Assembly: GCF_014195545.1 (NCBI RefSeq)
Contig: NZ_JACIBX010000003.1
Coordinates: 186,001-250,000 of the forward strand
Length of the DNA: 64,000 bases
Direction of reading: 5' to 3'
Source of the DNA: Limimaricola variabilis
GTDB lineage: Bacteria; Pseudomonadota; Alphaproteobacteria; Rhodobacterales; Rhodobacteraceae
Shown: piece after piece, positions 40,110 through 49,995 of the stretch
How positions within the stretch are numbered: the first letter of the stretch is position 1
Layout of the letters: each line of letters begins with the position of its first letter
Notes under the pieces: generated by a model
Database searches by the model: none
Told to the model about the DNA's origin: nothing
What the model saw: only the letters and a program-made list of their open reading frames with translations
Made by a program: the position numbers and the translations under genes

Positions 40110-41497
40110 AGCGGCCAACATCGCTGCGCGTCAGGTTGCTTGCCCTGACCCTCGTGCCGTTGATGCTGGTCGCGGTGGCGCTGGGGGCGTGGCGGTACAC
40201 CGTCGCGCAATCTACCGCCGAGGAGATCTTCGACCGGTCGCTGCTGGCCACGGCGCTGGCGATCTCGCGCGATGTCACGGTTTCCGGCGGCGACGCGCTG
40301 ACACCGGCGACGCGCGACCTTCTGAACGACGCTTCGGGAGGCGAGGTATTCTACCACGTCACCGGCCCCGACGGGGTCTACGTCACCGGCTATGCCTACC
40401 CGCCTCGGCCCGAGAATGCGGCCGATGCCCCGATCCTATTCGGCCAGGGACGCTATCGCGGCGAGGAGGTGCGCATCCTTCAACTGGTCGAACGGACGAC
40501 GCTGGGAAACCTGACGGGCGATTCCCGGATCACGGTCTGGCAGCGCACCGCCGAGCGTGAGGCCTTCGCCCGCGCCCAAGCGCTGCGGTCGCTGCGCACA
40601 ATGGGCGCGCTTCTCGCGGTGCTCGCCGTGTTGTTGTGGTTCGGCGTGGCGCGCGGCCTGCGCCCGCTCACCAATCTCGAGGCCGCGATCGCGCTGCGCT
40701 CGCCCGACGACCTGACGCCGATCCGCCGTCCAGTCCCGCCCGAAGTCGCCGGCATCGTCGCCACTTTGAACCAGCTGATCGGTCAGATGCGCGATAGCAT
40801 CGCGGCGCATCAGGCCTTCATTTCCGACGCAGCTCACCAGCTGCGCAACCCGGCTACGGCCACTCTGTCGCTGGCCCAAACCGCACGGGATGCGGCCGAC
40901 CCCGACGAGCGCGGTCGACGGCTCGATGCGCTCGTCGAGGCCGCACGCCGCTCGGTTCGACTGACGGAACAGCTGCTGTCGCTCGAAAAGTTGCGCTACG
41001 CGACGCCCGAGACCGAGACCCCGGAGATCGACCTCGTTTCCGTAATCGAAGAGGTCTGCGCCCTGGAAGGCGCAGCGGCATTGGAGGCGGGGCTGGATTT
41101 CGAGCTGTTCGTCGAAGCGCGCGCACTCCAGGTCCGTATGGACTCGGTCCATGCCGGCGAAGCAGTAAAGAACTTGATCGATAATGCGCGCCGCCATGGT
41201 GGACCGGACTTACGATCGATCCGGGTGGAATTGGCGCGCGAAAGAACCACGGCAATCGTCCGGATCGTGGATGACGGCATCGGGCTGTCGCCCGACAGAG
41301 CCGATACGGCCTTGAAACGCTTTGGCCAGATCGGCCCGTCGAGCGGCAGCGGCCTCGGCCTATCGATCGCCGAGGCCATCGCAAAACGCTACGGCGGACG
41401 CCTTGTCATCGAAACCGCGGTGAAGGGCACGAGCATTTCCATCCAGCTTCCGTTGTCCGGCACCGTGCCGGATGATCACTGCCCTTCTTGCCCGTAG
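40106..41497 (+). CDS. tctE: TctE-like sensor histidine kinase, module 2
   Basis: A 463-residue kinase with the same layout as its module 1 paralogue: membrane helices near 10-30 and 165-185, small periplasmic domain, H-box DAAHQLRNPATATLSL, N-box KNLIDNARRHGGP, IVDDGIGLSPD and GSGLGLSIAEAI. The divergent sensor domain would allow it to answer to a different carboxylate. Confidence 0.92.
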   Translation: MKRPTSLRVRLLALTLVPLMLVAVALGAWRYTVAQSTAEEIFDRSLLATALAISRDVTVSGGDALTPATRDLLNDASGGEVFYHVTGPDGVYVTGYAYPPRPENAADAPILFGQGRYRGEEVRILQLVERTTLGNLTGDSRITVWQRTAEREAFARAQALRSLRTMGALLAVLAVLLWFGVARGLRPLTNLEAAIALRSPDDLTPIRRPVPPEVAGIVATLNQLIGQMRDSIAAHQAFISDAAHQLRNPATATLSLAQTARDAADPDERGRRLDALVEAARRSVRLTEQLLSLEKLRYATPETETPEIDLVSVIEEVCALEGAAALEAGLDFELFVEARALQVRMDSVHAGEAVKNLIDNARRHGGPDLRSIRVELARERTTAIVRIVDDGIGLSPDRADTALKRFGQIGPSSGSGLGLSIAEAIAKRYGGRLVIETAVKGTSISIQLPLSGTVPDDHCPSCP

Positions 41498-41893
41498 CTT
41501 GGCAGGCACAGCACCTATCGAGCGCTCGCAGCGAAGGGTGGGAATGTCCGTTCAGGGGGCTCAGTCCGGACTGCGGCAACGGTCCGGGATTTACTGTTCA
41601 TCACGTCCCCTTCGCATACTCCAGCCAGTGAGGTCATCTCTTACAAATAGCCTTCGAGTGCTGCTTTCGAATGGTCGGATGCGCTGCGGCACAGACTGTG
41701 ACACAAAAGGCGTTTTGCTTGCCGGGCAGTTGACACCATATACTTTGTTATGCCATATTTCTAATTGATATCAGTAACTTAGTATAGAATCCTACCACCC
41801 CAGCCAGGTTTTTCCCAAGACATTGATATCCTTGATGCTCCGGTCCTGAGCCGGGATGTCGTGCTTGGCTGTCACTCCCTGCTACGGCTTTGA
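41498..41893. other. Intergenic region with AT-rich segment
   Basis: About 400 bases without a credible gene. The right half (about 41690-41800) is clearly AT-rich and has TTGACA at 41730 followed after 18 bases by CATATT, a possible promoter. No product for it is evident on the plus strand. Confidence 0.35.
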
Positions 41894-42046
41894 CTAACGA
41901 GGTTTTGGGACGGCCTCCAATGGCAGCGGCAGGACCGCGGCGATCCATGCTTCCAGGAGCATTTGGTACTGTCGGCCAAGCCGTACGCCGTCCGCAGCAG
42001 CGCACCATGTCTCATTCGGCACCGTTGCACCCTTTCGAACGGTCAT
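41894..42046 (-). CDS. Small ORF (50 aa) downstream of fnrL
   Basis: ATG 42046 opens a 50-codon frame (MTVRKGATVP at the start, YQMLLEAWIAAVLPLPLEAV near the end) closing at TAG 41894-41896. An amphipathic to hydrophobic helix forms the second half, compatible with a small membrane-associated protein. It follows the fnrL stop by 42 bases in the same direction. No strong ribosome-binding site is seen, and it could be the tail of a lost gene. Confidence 0.35.
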   Translation of the reverse strand: MTVRKGATVPNETWCAAADGVRLGRQYQMLLEAWIAAVLPLPLEAVPKPR

Positions 42047-42088
42047 ACGCAGTTTCACGCCAAGTCCGTGATGCGCGGCGGGAAGACG

Positions 42089-42814
42089 TTAAGCCACGGT
42101 CACGTCGTCTCCCGTCTCGACGATGAGCCGATCCAGATCGGGGATCAGGATGCGTCGCCGGTCGTCGAGCGCGATCACCCCTTCGCGGCCAAGTTGGCTG
42201 ATCTGGCGGCTCACGGTTTCGATGGTCAGGCCGAGATATTCGGACATCGCCTCGCGCGTCAGCGGCAGATCGAGTCGCAGGTCGTGGGTGCGGGGCATCA
42301 GGTCGAAGCTGGCCTCGCGCCGGGCGACCGAGACCAAAAGGCTCGCGATGCGCTCGCGCGCGGTCTTGCGGCCGAGCACCATCATCCATTCGCGCGCCGC
42401 GTCCAGCTCGTCGAGCGTCATCTCCAGCAGCCGCCCCGACACATGCGGCATGTCCGCGAGCAGCCGCTCGAACGGCGCGCGGCGAAAGCAGCACAGGGTC
42501 ACGTCGCTCGCGGCCGTCACGTCATAGGGGGCGGTTTCGCGGCCCGGGCGGCCGATGAAATCCGACGGCAGCAGGAGGCCGACCATCTGCACCCGCCCGT
42601 CCTCGAGCGTCTGCGACATGGTCGCGATGCCCGAGACGACCGAGCCCACGAAGCTCAACTCGTCCCCGGCCCAGACGATCTTCTGCCCGGCCTCGTAGCG
42701 GCGATAGAACTTGACCTCTTCCAGCCTTGCCAGCTCGGCCTCGTCGCATCGCGCGCAGACAGCACGGTGACGGATTCCGCAATCCGCACAGCGCAGGTCC
42801 AATCGTGGGGTCAT
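42089..42814 (-). CDS. fnrL: FnrL-like Crp/Fnr-family oxygen regulator
   Basis: A 241-residue regulator. The N-terminus has four cysteines (CADCGIRHRAVCARC, residues 9, 12, 20 and 23) and a further CC pair lies in DVTLCCF near residue 105, so an oxygen-labile 4Fe-4S cluster can form. The C-terminal helix-turn-helix (REAMSEYLGLTIETVSRQISQLGREG) carries the E-xx-SR residues that read TTGAT half-sites. ATG 42814 is preferred to an open upstream frame. Matching FNR boxes occur at four nearby promoters, so it probably controls the surrounding 16 kb. Confidence 0.88.
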   Translation of the reverse strand: MTPRLDLRCADCGIRHRAVCARCDEAELARLEEVKFYRRYEAGQKIVWAGDELSFVGSVVSGIATMSQTLEDGRVQMVGLLLPSDFIGRPGRETAPYDVTAASDVTLCCFRRAPFERLLADMPHVSGRLLEMTLDELDAAREWMMVLGRKTARERIASLLVSVARREASFDLMPRTHDLRLDLPLTREAMSEYLGLTIETVSRQISQLGREGVIALDDRRRILIPDLDRLIVETGDDVTVA

Positions 42815-43225
42815 GCCTGAGATCCTTGCAAGGTGGGGCCATGTTACCATCGAACGGCAAGATCGCGTAGGGCGGTGCGACGCGACCCCGTGTCCCATGC
42901 CCGAATCCCGCCGAACTGCTGCTCCGGATCGAATGGCCCGCCGATCTGACCGTGAAGGCGCAACTGCGGGCAAGGGCCGGCAAGCCATTGACGGTCAACG
43001 AAGATCGACTTTGGGTCAAAAGGGCTGCCCTTTCGGGAGCGGACGCCCTGTGTGTTCGACCGCCTGCGGCCCTTTCTAGCCACGGCCCCACCACGACGAC
43101 CGACAGGACCGACGCGCCCGGGTTCGACGCCGATGCGAAGCAGCGCGCTTGATCTGGCGCAAGGCGTGGTGGCGCAAGACAGAGGAACATTGGCTCGCAT
43201 CGAAATCAGCCGACAGGTGAGCCCC
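42815..43225. other. Divergent intergenic region fnrL / usp
   Basis: About 410 bases between divergent starts. It holds an FNR-like box at 43149-43162 near the plus-strand usp gene. Open frames crossing it (on both strands) are low-complexity shadows. No RNA gene was recognised. Confidence 0.4.
43149..43162. promoter_or_regulatory. FNR-type box
   Basis: TTGATCTGGCGCAA matches TTGAT-N4-ATCAA at eight of ten positions, 64 bases before the usp start at 43226. The spacer CTGG is the same as in the boxes at 51356 and 58215. Confidence 0.55.
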
Positions 43226-44047
43226 ATGAGGACGATCATAGCCGCAACCGACTTTTCCAAGGCGAGCAACCAAGCCGTTCTGAAGGGCGCTGCCATCGCG
43301 GCCCGCACGGGCGCGCGGCTGCACATCTTCCATGCGGCCAGCTTTCGGATAGAGCCGGATCAGGCAGAGCATTTCGCTGCCCTTGCAGAGGGTTACATCG
43401 ATACGCTGCGCGCCCGGGTCCAATGCCGCTTCGGCCCAGCGCTGGAGGTGAGCGGCACCGATTCAGCCGCCTGGCAGGACATCTATCCCGTTCTCGAACG
43501 GCAGAAGGCCGATCTGCTGGTGGTCGGGCAGCATGTGCACCCGAACGGGCTCGACATGTTCAACGGGACCTTCGTGGAGCGGTTGGCGACCGACTGCCCC
43601 GTGCCGGTCCTGGTCTCGGTCTCCGATCCGGAGACACCCTATCGCCGCATCCTGGCGACGGTCGATCTGGGCCCGGCGAGCGAGCGGGCCATGCCGGTTC
43701 TGCGTGCGATCGCACCGGACTCCAAAATCGCCTTGATGCAGATCGAGCGCGCCCGATCTTTGGCCAGCCATCCCTGCGACGAACCCCACGGCCTGGGCGT
43801 CGCGCCGACCTACAGCGCCCACGCCGCTGCGCGTTTCCGCGACCGCACGGGGCTTGGCGCCGAAACCGAGCTGTTCATCGTCGAGGGCGATCCGCGCCTT
43901 CGTATCCGTCAGGAGGTTTCGTCCCGGAGCATCGATCTGGTCGCTCTCACCGGTGCGGAACCGATGCGCGGCCTGAAGGACGACTTCCTGAGGACCCCGC
44001 CCTGCGACCTGATGGTGTTCCCGGCGGGCGCCCGGCAATCGGCATAG
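43226..44047 (+). CDS. Universal stress protein, two-domain
   Basis: A 273-residue tandem UspA-type protein. Domain 1 (RTIIAATDFSKASNQAV to CPVPVLVSVSD) keeps VGQHVHPNGLDMFNGT, a variant of the ATP loop; domain 2 (RRILATVDLGPASERA to MVFPAG) has lost the loop glycines. ATG 43226 is supported by the UspA start motif. The FNR-like box upstream suggests induction at low oxygen, as known for Usp proteins in related bacteria. Confidence 0.88.
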   Translation: MRTIIAATDFSKASNQAVLKGAAIAARTGARLHIFHAASFRIEPDQAEHFAALAEGYIDTLRARVQCRFGPALEVSGTDSAAWQDIYPVLERQKADLLVVGQHVHPNGLDMFNGTFVERLATDCPVPVLVSVSDPETPYRRILATVDLGPASERAMPVLRAIAPDSKIALMQIERARSLASHPCDEPHGLGVAPTYSAHAAARFRDRTGLGAETELFIVEGDPRLRIRQEVSSRSIDLVALTGAEPMRGLKDDFLRTPPCDLMVFPAGARQSA

Positions 44048-44142
44048 CCCCGCCGCAGAACTCGGCTTGATTGGCGCCCTCTACCGGGGCGCCGCCCCCT
44101 TCTCCGCCGTGCCCCGATAGGCAGCCCGGGATCGCGACGGCG

Positions 44143-44970
44143 CTACTTCGAGAACAGCACCGGGCGCTTGGCCCGCTGCATCAGGTCACGGGTCACGGTG
44201 CCCAGCACGAAGTCATAGGCCTTGGAGTGACCGAAAGCCCCGGTGGCGATGAAGCTCGCGCCGGTCTCAAAAGCCTCGCGTTCGATCACCTCCGCGATCC
44301 GGCTTCCTCCCGGTGACCGGTGGGTGACGGTCGCGTTCATCTCGTGCCGGCTGAACATCGCGGCCATCTCGTTGGCCGGATAGTCCTGCTCGCCCGGATC
44401 GGGCGCCTGCTCCACGCTGAGCAGAACGACCTCAGCGCCCTTGTCGAGCAACAGGACCGCGTCATGCGCGGCCCGCGTCGCCTCGCGGGTGGCGCTCCAG
44501 CCGATGACCGCCGAGGCGCCGAGCGCGGCGGGCTGGTAACCCTGCGGGATCATCAGCACCGGCCGGCCGGCATTGCGGATCAGCTCCTCCTGCGGCCGGC
44601 CCGCCGCGTCCCGCTCCGGGCGCATGACGAGGACCAGATCGGCGGCACGCGCGCTTTCGCACAGCCGCTCGCCGATCGTGGCGAGCCGCGCCTCGAGGCA
44701 ACGCCATTCGGGCGTGGCCCCTTCGGCCTCCGCCGCCTTCTTGAAAGCGGTCTCGATCTCGAGGGCAGTGTCGCGCTGCCGGGCGCGGATCTGGTTGAGG
44801 ATCTCACCTGTGACATACATCGAGATAGAGGCATGCACGACCGGATCGGGCAGCACATGCAGCCCGAGCAGATGCGCGCCGTGATGTCGCGCGAGCGCGG
44901 CGCCGGCCCGGGCCAGGGTCGGGGCGCTCGCGGTATCGGTGAAGCAAAGGGCGATGGTGCGGCAGGTCAT
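44143..44970 (-). CDS. Universal stress protein, two-domain
   Basis: A 275-residue tandem Usp protein. The N-terminal half (ALCFTDTASAPTLARAGAAL) lacks a clean ATP motif; the C-terminal half has ATGAFGHSKAYDFVLGTVTR, a nucleotide-loop variant (G-x2-G-x8-G-T). Twenty bases after the next usp gene in the same direction, so probably in one operon driven from the FNR box at 45919. Confidence 0.85.
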   Translation of the reverse strand: MTCRTIALCFTDTASAPTLARAGAALARHHGAHLLGLHVLPDPVVHASISMYVTGEILNQIRARQRDTALEIETAFKKAAEAEGATPEWRCLEARLATIGERLCESARAADLVLVMRPERDAAGRPQEELIRNAGRPVLMIPQGYQPAALGASAVIGWSATREATRAAHDAVLLLDKGAEVVLLSVEQAPDPGEQDYPANEMAAMFSRHEMNATVTHRSPGGSRIAEVIEREAFETGASFIATGAFGHSKAYDFVLGTVTRDLMQRAKRPVLFSK

Positions 44971-44990
44971 GGCCGGCTCCTTTCAATGGG

Positions 44991-45845
44991 TCAGGTGTTG
45001 ATAGAGGGCGGCACGGCGAGGATGTCGCAGGGTGGATCGGCCATGAGACCGCGGGCCACGCTGCCCAGAAGCGCCTCGGACAGCCGCGAGCGTCCGTGGG
45101 TGCCGACAACGAGCAGATCGGTGGGCGCGGATCTGATCTCCTCGCGTATCGCCGAGACGGTCTCGCCCTCGATCAGCTCCCGGTCCGAGGGACCGACGAT
45201 GGTTTCGAGCCCGCCGAGGAAGGTGTCCATGCCGGTCTCGGCCTCGGCGCGCGCCAGTTGCCGCTCATGGGCCATCACCCCCTTGCGCGCCGTGCCGCGC
45301 AGCACCCCGCCGAACGGCACGGAATAGCAATGCAGAAGGCGAATGCGCGCCGCCGGCGCCAGCCGATGTGCGGCCACCAGCGCCTCGCGCGCGGCGAGCG
45401 AGAAATCCGTGGCGAGAAGGACCGAGCTGTAAGGCTGATCGGTGTCGTCGCGTGCGACCAAGAGCGGCACGTCGCAGGCTTTCGCCACCCGCTCGACAGT
45501 CGTGCCGCGGAACAGGTCGATCAGACCGGGATTGCGATGCGCACCCATTATCAGAAGGTCGGCGCCCTCCGCCTCGATCCGGTCGAGGATCACCATCCAG
45601 TCGGTGCCGACGCCGATGCGGGCGACCACGTCGAGGCCGAAGCGTTCGCGCAGGTCGGTGGCCTGCCCCTCGAGCCGCGCCATCAGCGCGCCCTCGAAGG
45701 TCGCGTGCAGATCGTCGGGCAGACCGTCCTGCATGACATGCAGCAGTATCAGCTGCGCGTTGCGCCCCTTGGCCAGTGCTGCGCCGCGCCGCAGTGCGAT
45801 GTCGCCCTGCTCCGCCATGTCGGTGGCAACCAGTATTCTCTCCAT
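44991..45845 (-). CDS. Universal stress protein, two-domain
   Basis: A 284-residue tandem Usp protein (RILVATDMAEQGDIAL; second domain SVLLATDFSLAAREAL) with an intact ATP-type loop in the second half: VVGTHGRSRLSEALLGSVA. ATG 45845 is chosen because the Usp fold begins there; the upstream open frame crosses the FNR box. It is divergent from the cytochrome gene at 45982. Confidence 0.88.
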   Translation of the reverse strand: MERILVATDMAEQGDIALRRGAALAKGRNAQLILLHVMQDGLPDDLHATFEGALMARLEGQATDLRERFGLDVVARIGVGTDWMVILDRIEAEGADLLIMGAHRNPGLIDLFRGTTVERVAKACDVPLLVARDDTDQPYSSVLLATDFSLAAREALVAAHRLAPAARIRLLHCYSVPFGGVLRGTARKGVMAHERQLARAEAETGMDTFLGGLETIVGPSDRELIEGETVSAIREEIRSAPTDLLVVGTHGRSRLSEALLGSVARGLMADPPCDILAVPPSINT

Positions 45846-45918
45846 GCGGGCCCCCTTCGGGCGTGGATCACGCCTCCCTGTCGCGATCGACTCTATTCCA
45901 GCCCCGCATCCGGGCGCG

Positions 45919-45932
45919 TTGATCCAGGTCAA
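45919..45932. promoter_or_regulatory. FNR-type box in the divergent usp / cytochrome c promoter
   Basis: TTGATCCAGGTCAA matches the FNR consensus at nine of ten positions. It lies 74 bases from the usp start and 50 bases from the cytochrome c start and could serve both. Confidence 0.72.
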
Positions 45933-45981
45933 ACCGCAGCGCGCAGTCACGTGTCAGGGTCGGGGTCAGGAGGATGCGTCC

Positions 45982-46389
45982 ATGAAACATGCCATTGCGC
46001 TGCTGCTTACCCTCGCCTCGCAGGCCCACGCCCAATCCGATCCGGCATCGGTCGCGGCCGGGCAGGATGTCTACATGGTGTTCTGCCAGACCTGTCACGG
46101 GGCAACGGCCCAAGGCGGCGGGCCGCTGGCCGAGATCATGACCCGCGAACCGCCGGATCTGACCCGCCTTGCTCTGCGCAACGACGGCCGCTTTCCAACC
46201 GAGGCCGTGGCGCGACAGATCGACGGGCGCGACCCGCTGCTCGGCCATGGCGGCGAGATGCCGGTCTTCGGCCCGGTCTTCGACACGGAGCTGGCCGCGC
46301 TCGCCACCCCGGCCGGACAGCCGATGCTGACGGATCGCACGATCGTGGACCTGATCCACTGGCTGCAATCCATTCAGGAAGCGGAGTGA
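45982..46389 (+). CDS. Small c-type cytochrome
   Basis: A 135-residue class I cytochrome c: Sec signal peptide (KHAIALLLTLASQAHAQ), one haem site CQTCH near residue 35, and a likely Met ligand in GGEMPVFGPVFD. Periplasmic electron carrier. GGAGG lies before ATG 45982. Six bases before the VIT-type gene, so the two form an operon with the FNR box upstream. Confidence 0.88.
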   Translation: MKHAIALLLTLASQAHAQSDPASVAAGQDVYMVFCQTCHGATAQGGGPLAEIMTREPPDLTRLALRNDGRFPTEAVARQIDGRDPLLGHGGEMPVFGPVFDTELAALATPAGQPMLTDRTIVDLIHWLQSIQEAE

Positions 46390-46395
46390 CACCGC

Positions 46396-47169
46396 ATGGC
46401 ACGCGATGCCGAGGGAACGGCGCCGACCCGCGCGATGGCCGGGCTTTCTGATGGCGATCATGGCCATGGCCGAGAGGACATCGCACGCCGCCTCGACCGT
46501 GCGAGCGGCGGTGGCGCCGGTCATCTCAAGGATTTCGTCTACGGCGCGATCGACGGCGCGGTGACCACCTTTGCCATCGTCGCCGGCGTGCAGGGGGCCG
46601 GATTTTCGCCCGGGATCATCCTGGCACTGGGCACGGCGGACGTGCTGGCCGACGGCTTCTCCATGGCCGCCAGCAACTACTCCGGGACCAAGGCCGAACG
46701 AGACGACATGGAGCGGCTCAGGGCGGTGGAGGAACGCCATATCGAACTCTACCCGGAGGGGGAGCGCGAGGAGTTGCGCCAGATCCTGCAGGCCAAGGGG
46801 CTGGAGGGCGAGGTTCTCGATCAGGCGGTCGCGGCCATCGCGCAAAATCGCGGGGCCTGGGTGCAGATGATGCTCGTCGACGAGTACGGGCTGAACCCCA
46901 GGATCCCCGATCCGCGCAAGGCCGCCCTCGCCACCTTCGCCGCCTTCCTCGCGGCGGGCATGGTGCCGCTGCTGCCCTTTGCGATCGGGCTGAATGGGGC
47001 GTTCGGGCTGTCGATCCTGTCGACCGCCGCGACCTTCTTCGTGATCGGCGCGCTCAAGAGCCGCTGGTCCCTCAGCCCCTGGTGGCGCTCCGGCCTGGAA
47101 ACCCTGCTGATCGGCGGGATGGCGGCCTCGATCGCCTATCTCGTCGGCTCCATGTTGAGGGGTGGCTGA
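46396..47169 (+). CDS. VIT1/CCC1-family transporter
   Basis: A 257-residue membrane protein. DFVYGAIDGAVTTFAIVAG and LGTADVLADGFSMAASNY are the conserved first two helices of the vacuolar iron transporter/CCC1 family; a cytoplasmic metal-binding helix pair (ERHIELYPEGEREELRQIL) and three further helices follow. Members move Fe2+ or Mn2+ out of the cytoplasm. The N-terminus has extra His (GDHGHGRED). In a low-oxygen regulon it may limit free Fe2+. Confidence 0.85.
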   Translation: MARDAEGTAPTRAMAGLSDGDHGHGREDIARRLDRASGGGAGHLKDFVYGAIDGAVTTFAIVAGVQGAGFSPGIILALGTADVLADGFSMAASNYSGTKAERDDMERLRAVEERHIELYPEGEREELRQILQAKGLEGEVLDQAVAAIAQNRGAWVQMMLVDEYGLNPRIPDPRKAALATFAAFLAAGMVPLLPFAIGLNGAFGLSILSTAATFFVIGALKSRWSLSPWWRSGLETLLIGGMAASIAYLVGSMLRGG

Positions 47170-47292
47170 GTTGCGCCCGGCCCGTCGGCAGGCCGATTGC
47201 CCCCCTCCGCCTTCCGACCAGCCGGCACGGGATCACGCCGCGCCGCGCCTGCCCGTGTTAGCCTCGACCTAGAGGAAAGGGGCGCGGCGGGG

Positions 47293-49995
47293 ATGACGGA
47301 GGAAAAGGATCAGGCCGCCGGCACGCCCTGGCACGCGCTCGAGGGCGCACAGGCACTGACGAGGCTCGACACCACGCCCGCAGGATTGACCGCGCGCGAG
47401 GCCGGCGAGCGACTGGCGCGGCATGGCCCGAACCGCCTGCCCGCGCCGCGCCCCAAGAGCCTGCTGCGCCGCGTCTGGCATCAGTTCGACAACCTCCTCA
47501 TCCAGGTTCTGCTCGCGGCTGGGCTGATCACGGCGGTGCTCGGCCATTGGGTGGATTCGGGGGTCATCCTCGCCGTTGTCGTGATCAACGCGGCCATCGG
47601 CCTGTGGCAGGAGGGGCGCGCGGAAAACGCGCTCGCGGCGGTGCGTTCGTTGCTGTCGCCCGAAGCCTCGGTCCGGCGCGACGGCAGGCGCGGGCGGGTC
47701 GAAGCCGCGGGCCTCGTGCCCGGCGATATCGTGCTGCTGGAGCCCGGAGACAGGGTGCCCGCAGATCTGCGGCTGATCGAGACCCGTGGCCTCAAGGCGC
47801 AGGAAGCGGCGCTGACCGGGGAATCGATGGCGGTGGACAAGAACGTCTCGCCGGTCGCGGCGGATGCCCCGCTTGGCGATCGCCGCCCGCTCGCATTCTC
47901 GGGCACGCTGATCGCCGCCGGGCGTGGCGAGGGGGTCGTCATCGCCACCGGAAGCGCGACGGAGATCGGTCGGATCGGCACGATGCTCGGCACGGTGGAG
48001 ACATCCAGAACGCCGCTGCTGCAACAGATCGACCGCTTCGCGCGCCGCCTGACTTTCGTGATCCTCGCCGTCTGCGCCGCCGTTTTCCTCTACGCCGTTC
48101 AGCTCGGCGGCTATGGCGCGAGCGCCGCGTTTCTCGCGATGGTCGGGACGGCCGTGGCCGCGATCCCCGAAGGGCTGCCGGCGGTGCTGACGATCACCCT
48201 TGCGCTCGGCGTGCAGCGCATGGCCGGGCGCCGGGCCATCATACGCCGCCTGCCCGCGGTCGAAACGCTCGGCGCGGTGACGGTCATCTGCACCGACAAG
48301 ACCGGCACGCTGACCATGAACGAGATGGTTGTGCGGCAGATCGTGATCGACCCCGACGCACCACCCCTGTCGGTGGGCGGCGCTGGCTACGACCCGCAGG
48401 GCGACATCACCGGAAACAGCGGAGCCGCTTTGAGCCTGATCATGGCCGGGCTACTCTGCAATGACGCGCATCTCGTGCGTGGCGAAGCCGGCTGGACGGT
48501 GAACGGCGATCCTATGGAGGGTGCGCTTCTGGCTCTCGCGGGCAAGGCGGGGATCGATCCCGAAAACGCGCGCCGCGAGCATTCAAGGCGTCACGAGATC
48601 CCCTTCGACGCCGCCTATCGCTACATGGCAACGCTGCATGACGGCCCGGCGGGGCGGACGATCCAGGCAAAGGGAGCGCCGGATCAGCTCGTTTCGCTCT
48701 GCACCCGGCAGGCCGGCCCCGGCGGCACGGCTCCGATCGATCGGGCGGCGTGGTCGTCGCGGATCGAGGCGCTGGCATCGAGTGGCCACCGGGTCCTCGC
48801 CTTCGCGAGCAGGCAGGCCGCTGATCTCGACAGGCTGTCGCATGACGACATGGACGGGCTGACGCTTCTCGGCCTTGCGGGCTTCATCGATCCGGCCCGG
48901 CCCGAGGCGATCGCGGCCGTCGCCGATTGCCGCCGCGCGGGCATCAAGGTGAAGATGATCACCGGCGACCATGCGCTCACCGCCCTCGCCGTCGCCGCCG
49001 AGCTCGGCCTCGATGCGCACGGCGTGCTGACCGGACATGATTTCGAAGGGATGGATGCGGCAGAGCTGCGGCGTCTGGCGGCCGACACGACCGTCTTTGC
49101 GCGCACCGCGCCCGAGCACAAGTTGCGGCTGGTCGAGGCGCTGTTGGCCGGGGGCCATGTCGTCGCGATGACCGGCGACGGCGTGAACGACGCGCCCGCC
49201 CTCAAGCGAGCCGATGTCGGCGTCGCCATGGGCATCAAGGGCACCGACGCGGCCAAGGAGGCTGCGCAGGTGGTCTTGGCGGACGACAATTTCGCCTCCA
49301 TTGTCGCCGCCATCCGCGAAGGGCGCACTATCTACGACAACATCCGCAAGGTCATCGCCTGGAACCTGCCGACCAATGGGGGCGAGGCGCTCGTCGTCAT
49401 CCTGGCGATCCTGATCGGCCTGCCGCTGCCGATCACGCCGATCCAGATCCTGTGGATCAACATGGTCACGGCGGTGGCGCTTGGGCTCACCTTGGCCTTC
49501 GAGCCAGCGGAGCCCGGCGTCATGGACCGTCCGCCCCGACGGCCGGGCGCCTCGCTGCTCGATGGCGAGATGATCTGGCGGGTCGCGCTGGTGTCGGTCC
49601 TGTTCGGCGCCGCGGTCTTCGGCCTGGCCGGCTGGGTCACGGCACGAGGCGAAACGCTGGCCTATGCGCGCACCCTGTCGGTCAACCTGCTCGTGGTGCT
49701 GGAGATCTTCTATCTTTTCTCGGTGCGCTATCTGCACATGACGTCGATCACGCCGAAGGGGGTCCTCGGCACCCGCGCGGTCCTCTTCGGCATCGTCGTC
49801 GCGGTCATCGCGCAGGCCCTTTTCACCTACGCCTCGCCGCTGCAGGCGGTATTCGACACCCGGCCTGTGCACCTCCGCGACGGTGCCGTGATCCTCGGTC
49901 TCGGGGTGGCGCTCCTGCTACTGCTCGAAGCGGAGAAGCTGCTGCGCCGTGGCTGGGCTGGTCGGGTGCCGCGGCAGCCTCAGGCGCATGGGTGA
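47293..49995 (+). CDS. Cation-transporting P-type ATPase (type II)
   Basis: A 900-residue P-type ATPase of the Ca2+/PMR1/SERCA-like group: N-terminal cation ATPase domain, actuator TGES in [14 protein letters not shown]4 motif [19 protein letters not shown], phosphorylation site CTDKTGTLT, hinge [18 protein letters not shown], and six C-terminal helices. PEGLP argues for Ca2+, Mn2+ or Na+/K+ and not heavy metals. ATG 47293 follows GCGGGG. The stop directly abuts the convergent usp stop. Its setting with stress proteins and the iron transporter suggests ion homeostasis under oxygen limitation. Confidence 0.92.
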   Translation: MTEEKDQAAGTPWHALEGAQALTRLDTTPAGLTAREAGERLARHGPNRLPAPRPKSLLRRVWHQFDNLLIQVLLAAGLITAVLGHWVDSGVILAVVVINAAIGLWQEGRAENALAAVRSLLSPEASVRRDGRRGRVEAAGLVPGDIVLLEPGDRVPADLRLIETRGLKAQEAALTGESMAVDKNVSPVAADAPLGDRRPLAFSGTLIAAGRGEGVVIATGSATEIGRIGTMLGTVETSRTPLLQQIDRFARRLTFVILAVCAAVFLYAVQLGGYGASAAFLAMVGTAVAAIPEGLPAVLTITLALGVQRMAGRRAIIRRLPAVETLGAVTVICTDKTGTLTMNEMVVRQIVIDPDAPPLSVGGAGYDPQGDITGNSGAALSLIMAGLLCNDAHLVRGEAGWTVNGDPMEGALLALAGKAGIDPENARREHSRRHEIPFDAAYRYMATLHDGPAGRTIQAKGAPDQLVSLCTRQAGPGGTAPIDRAAWSSRIEALASSGHRVLAFASRQAADLDRLSHDDMDGLTLLGLAGFIDPARPEAIAAVADCRRAGIKVKMITGDHALTALAVAAELGLDAHGVLTGHDFEGMDAAELRRLAADTTVFARTAPEHKLRLVEALLAGGHVVAMTGDGVNDAPALKRADVGVAMGIKGTDAAKEAAQVVLADDNFASIVAAIREGRTIYDNIRKVIAWNLPTNGGEALVVILAILIGLPLPITPIQILWINMVTAVALGLTLAFEPAEPGVMDRPPRRPGASLLDGEMIWRVALVSVLFGAAVFGLAGWVTARGETLAYARTLSVNLLVVLEIFYLFSVRYLHMTSITPKGVLGTRAVLFGIVVAVIAQALFTYASPLQAVFDTRPVHLRDGAVILGLGVALLLLLEAEKLLRRGWAGRVPRQPQAHG

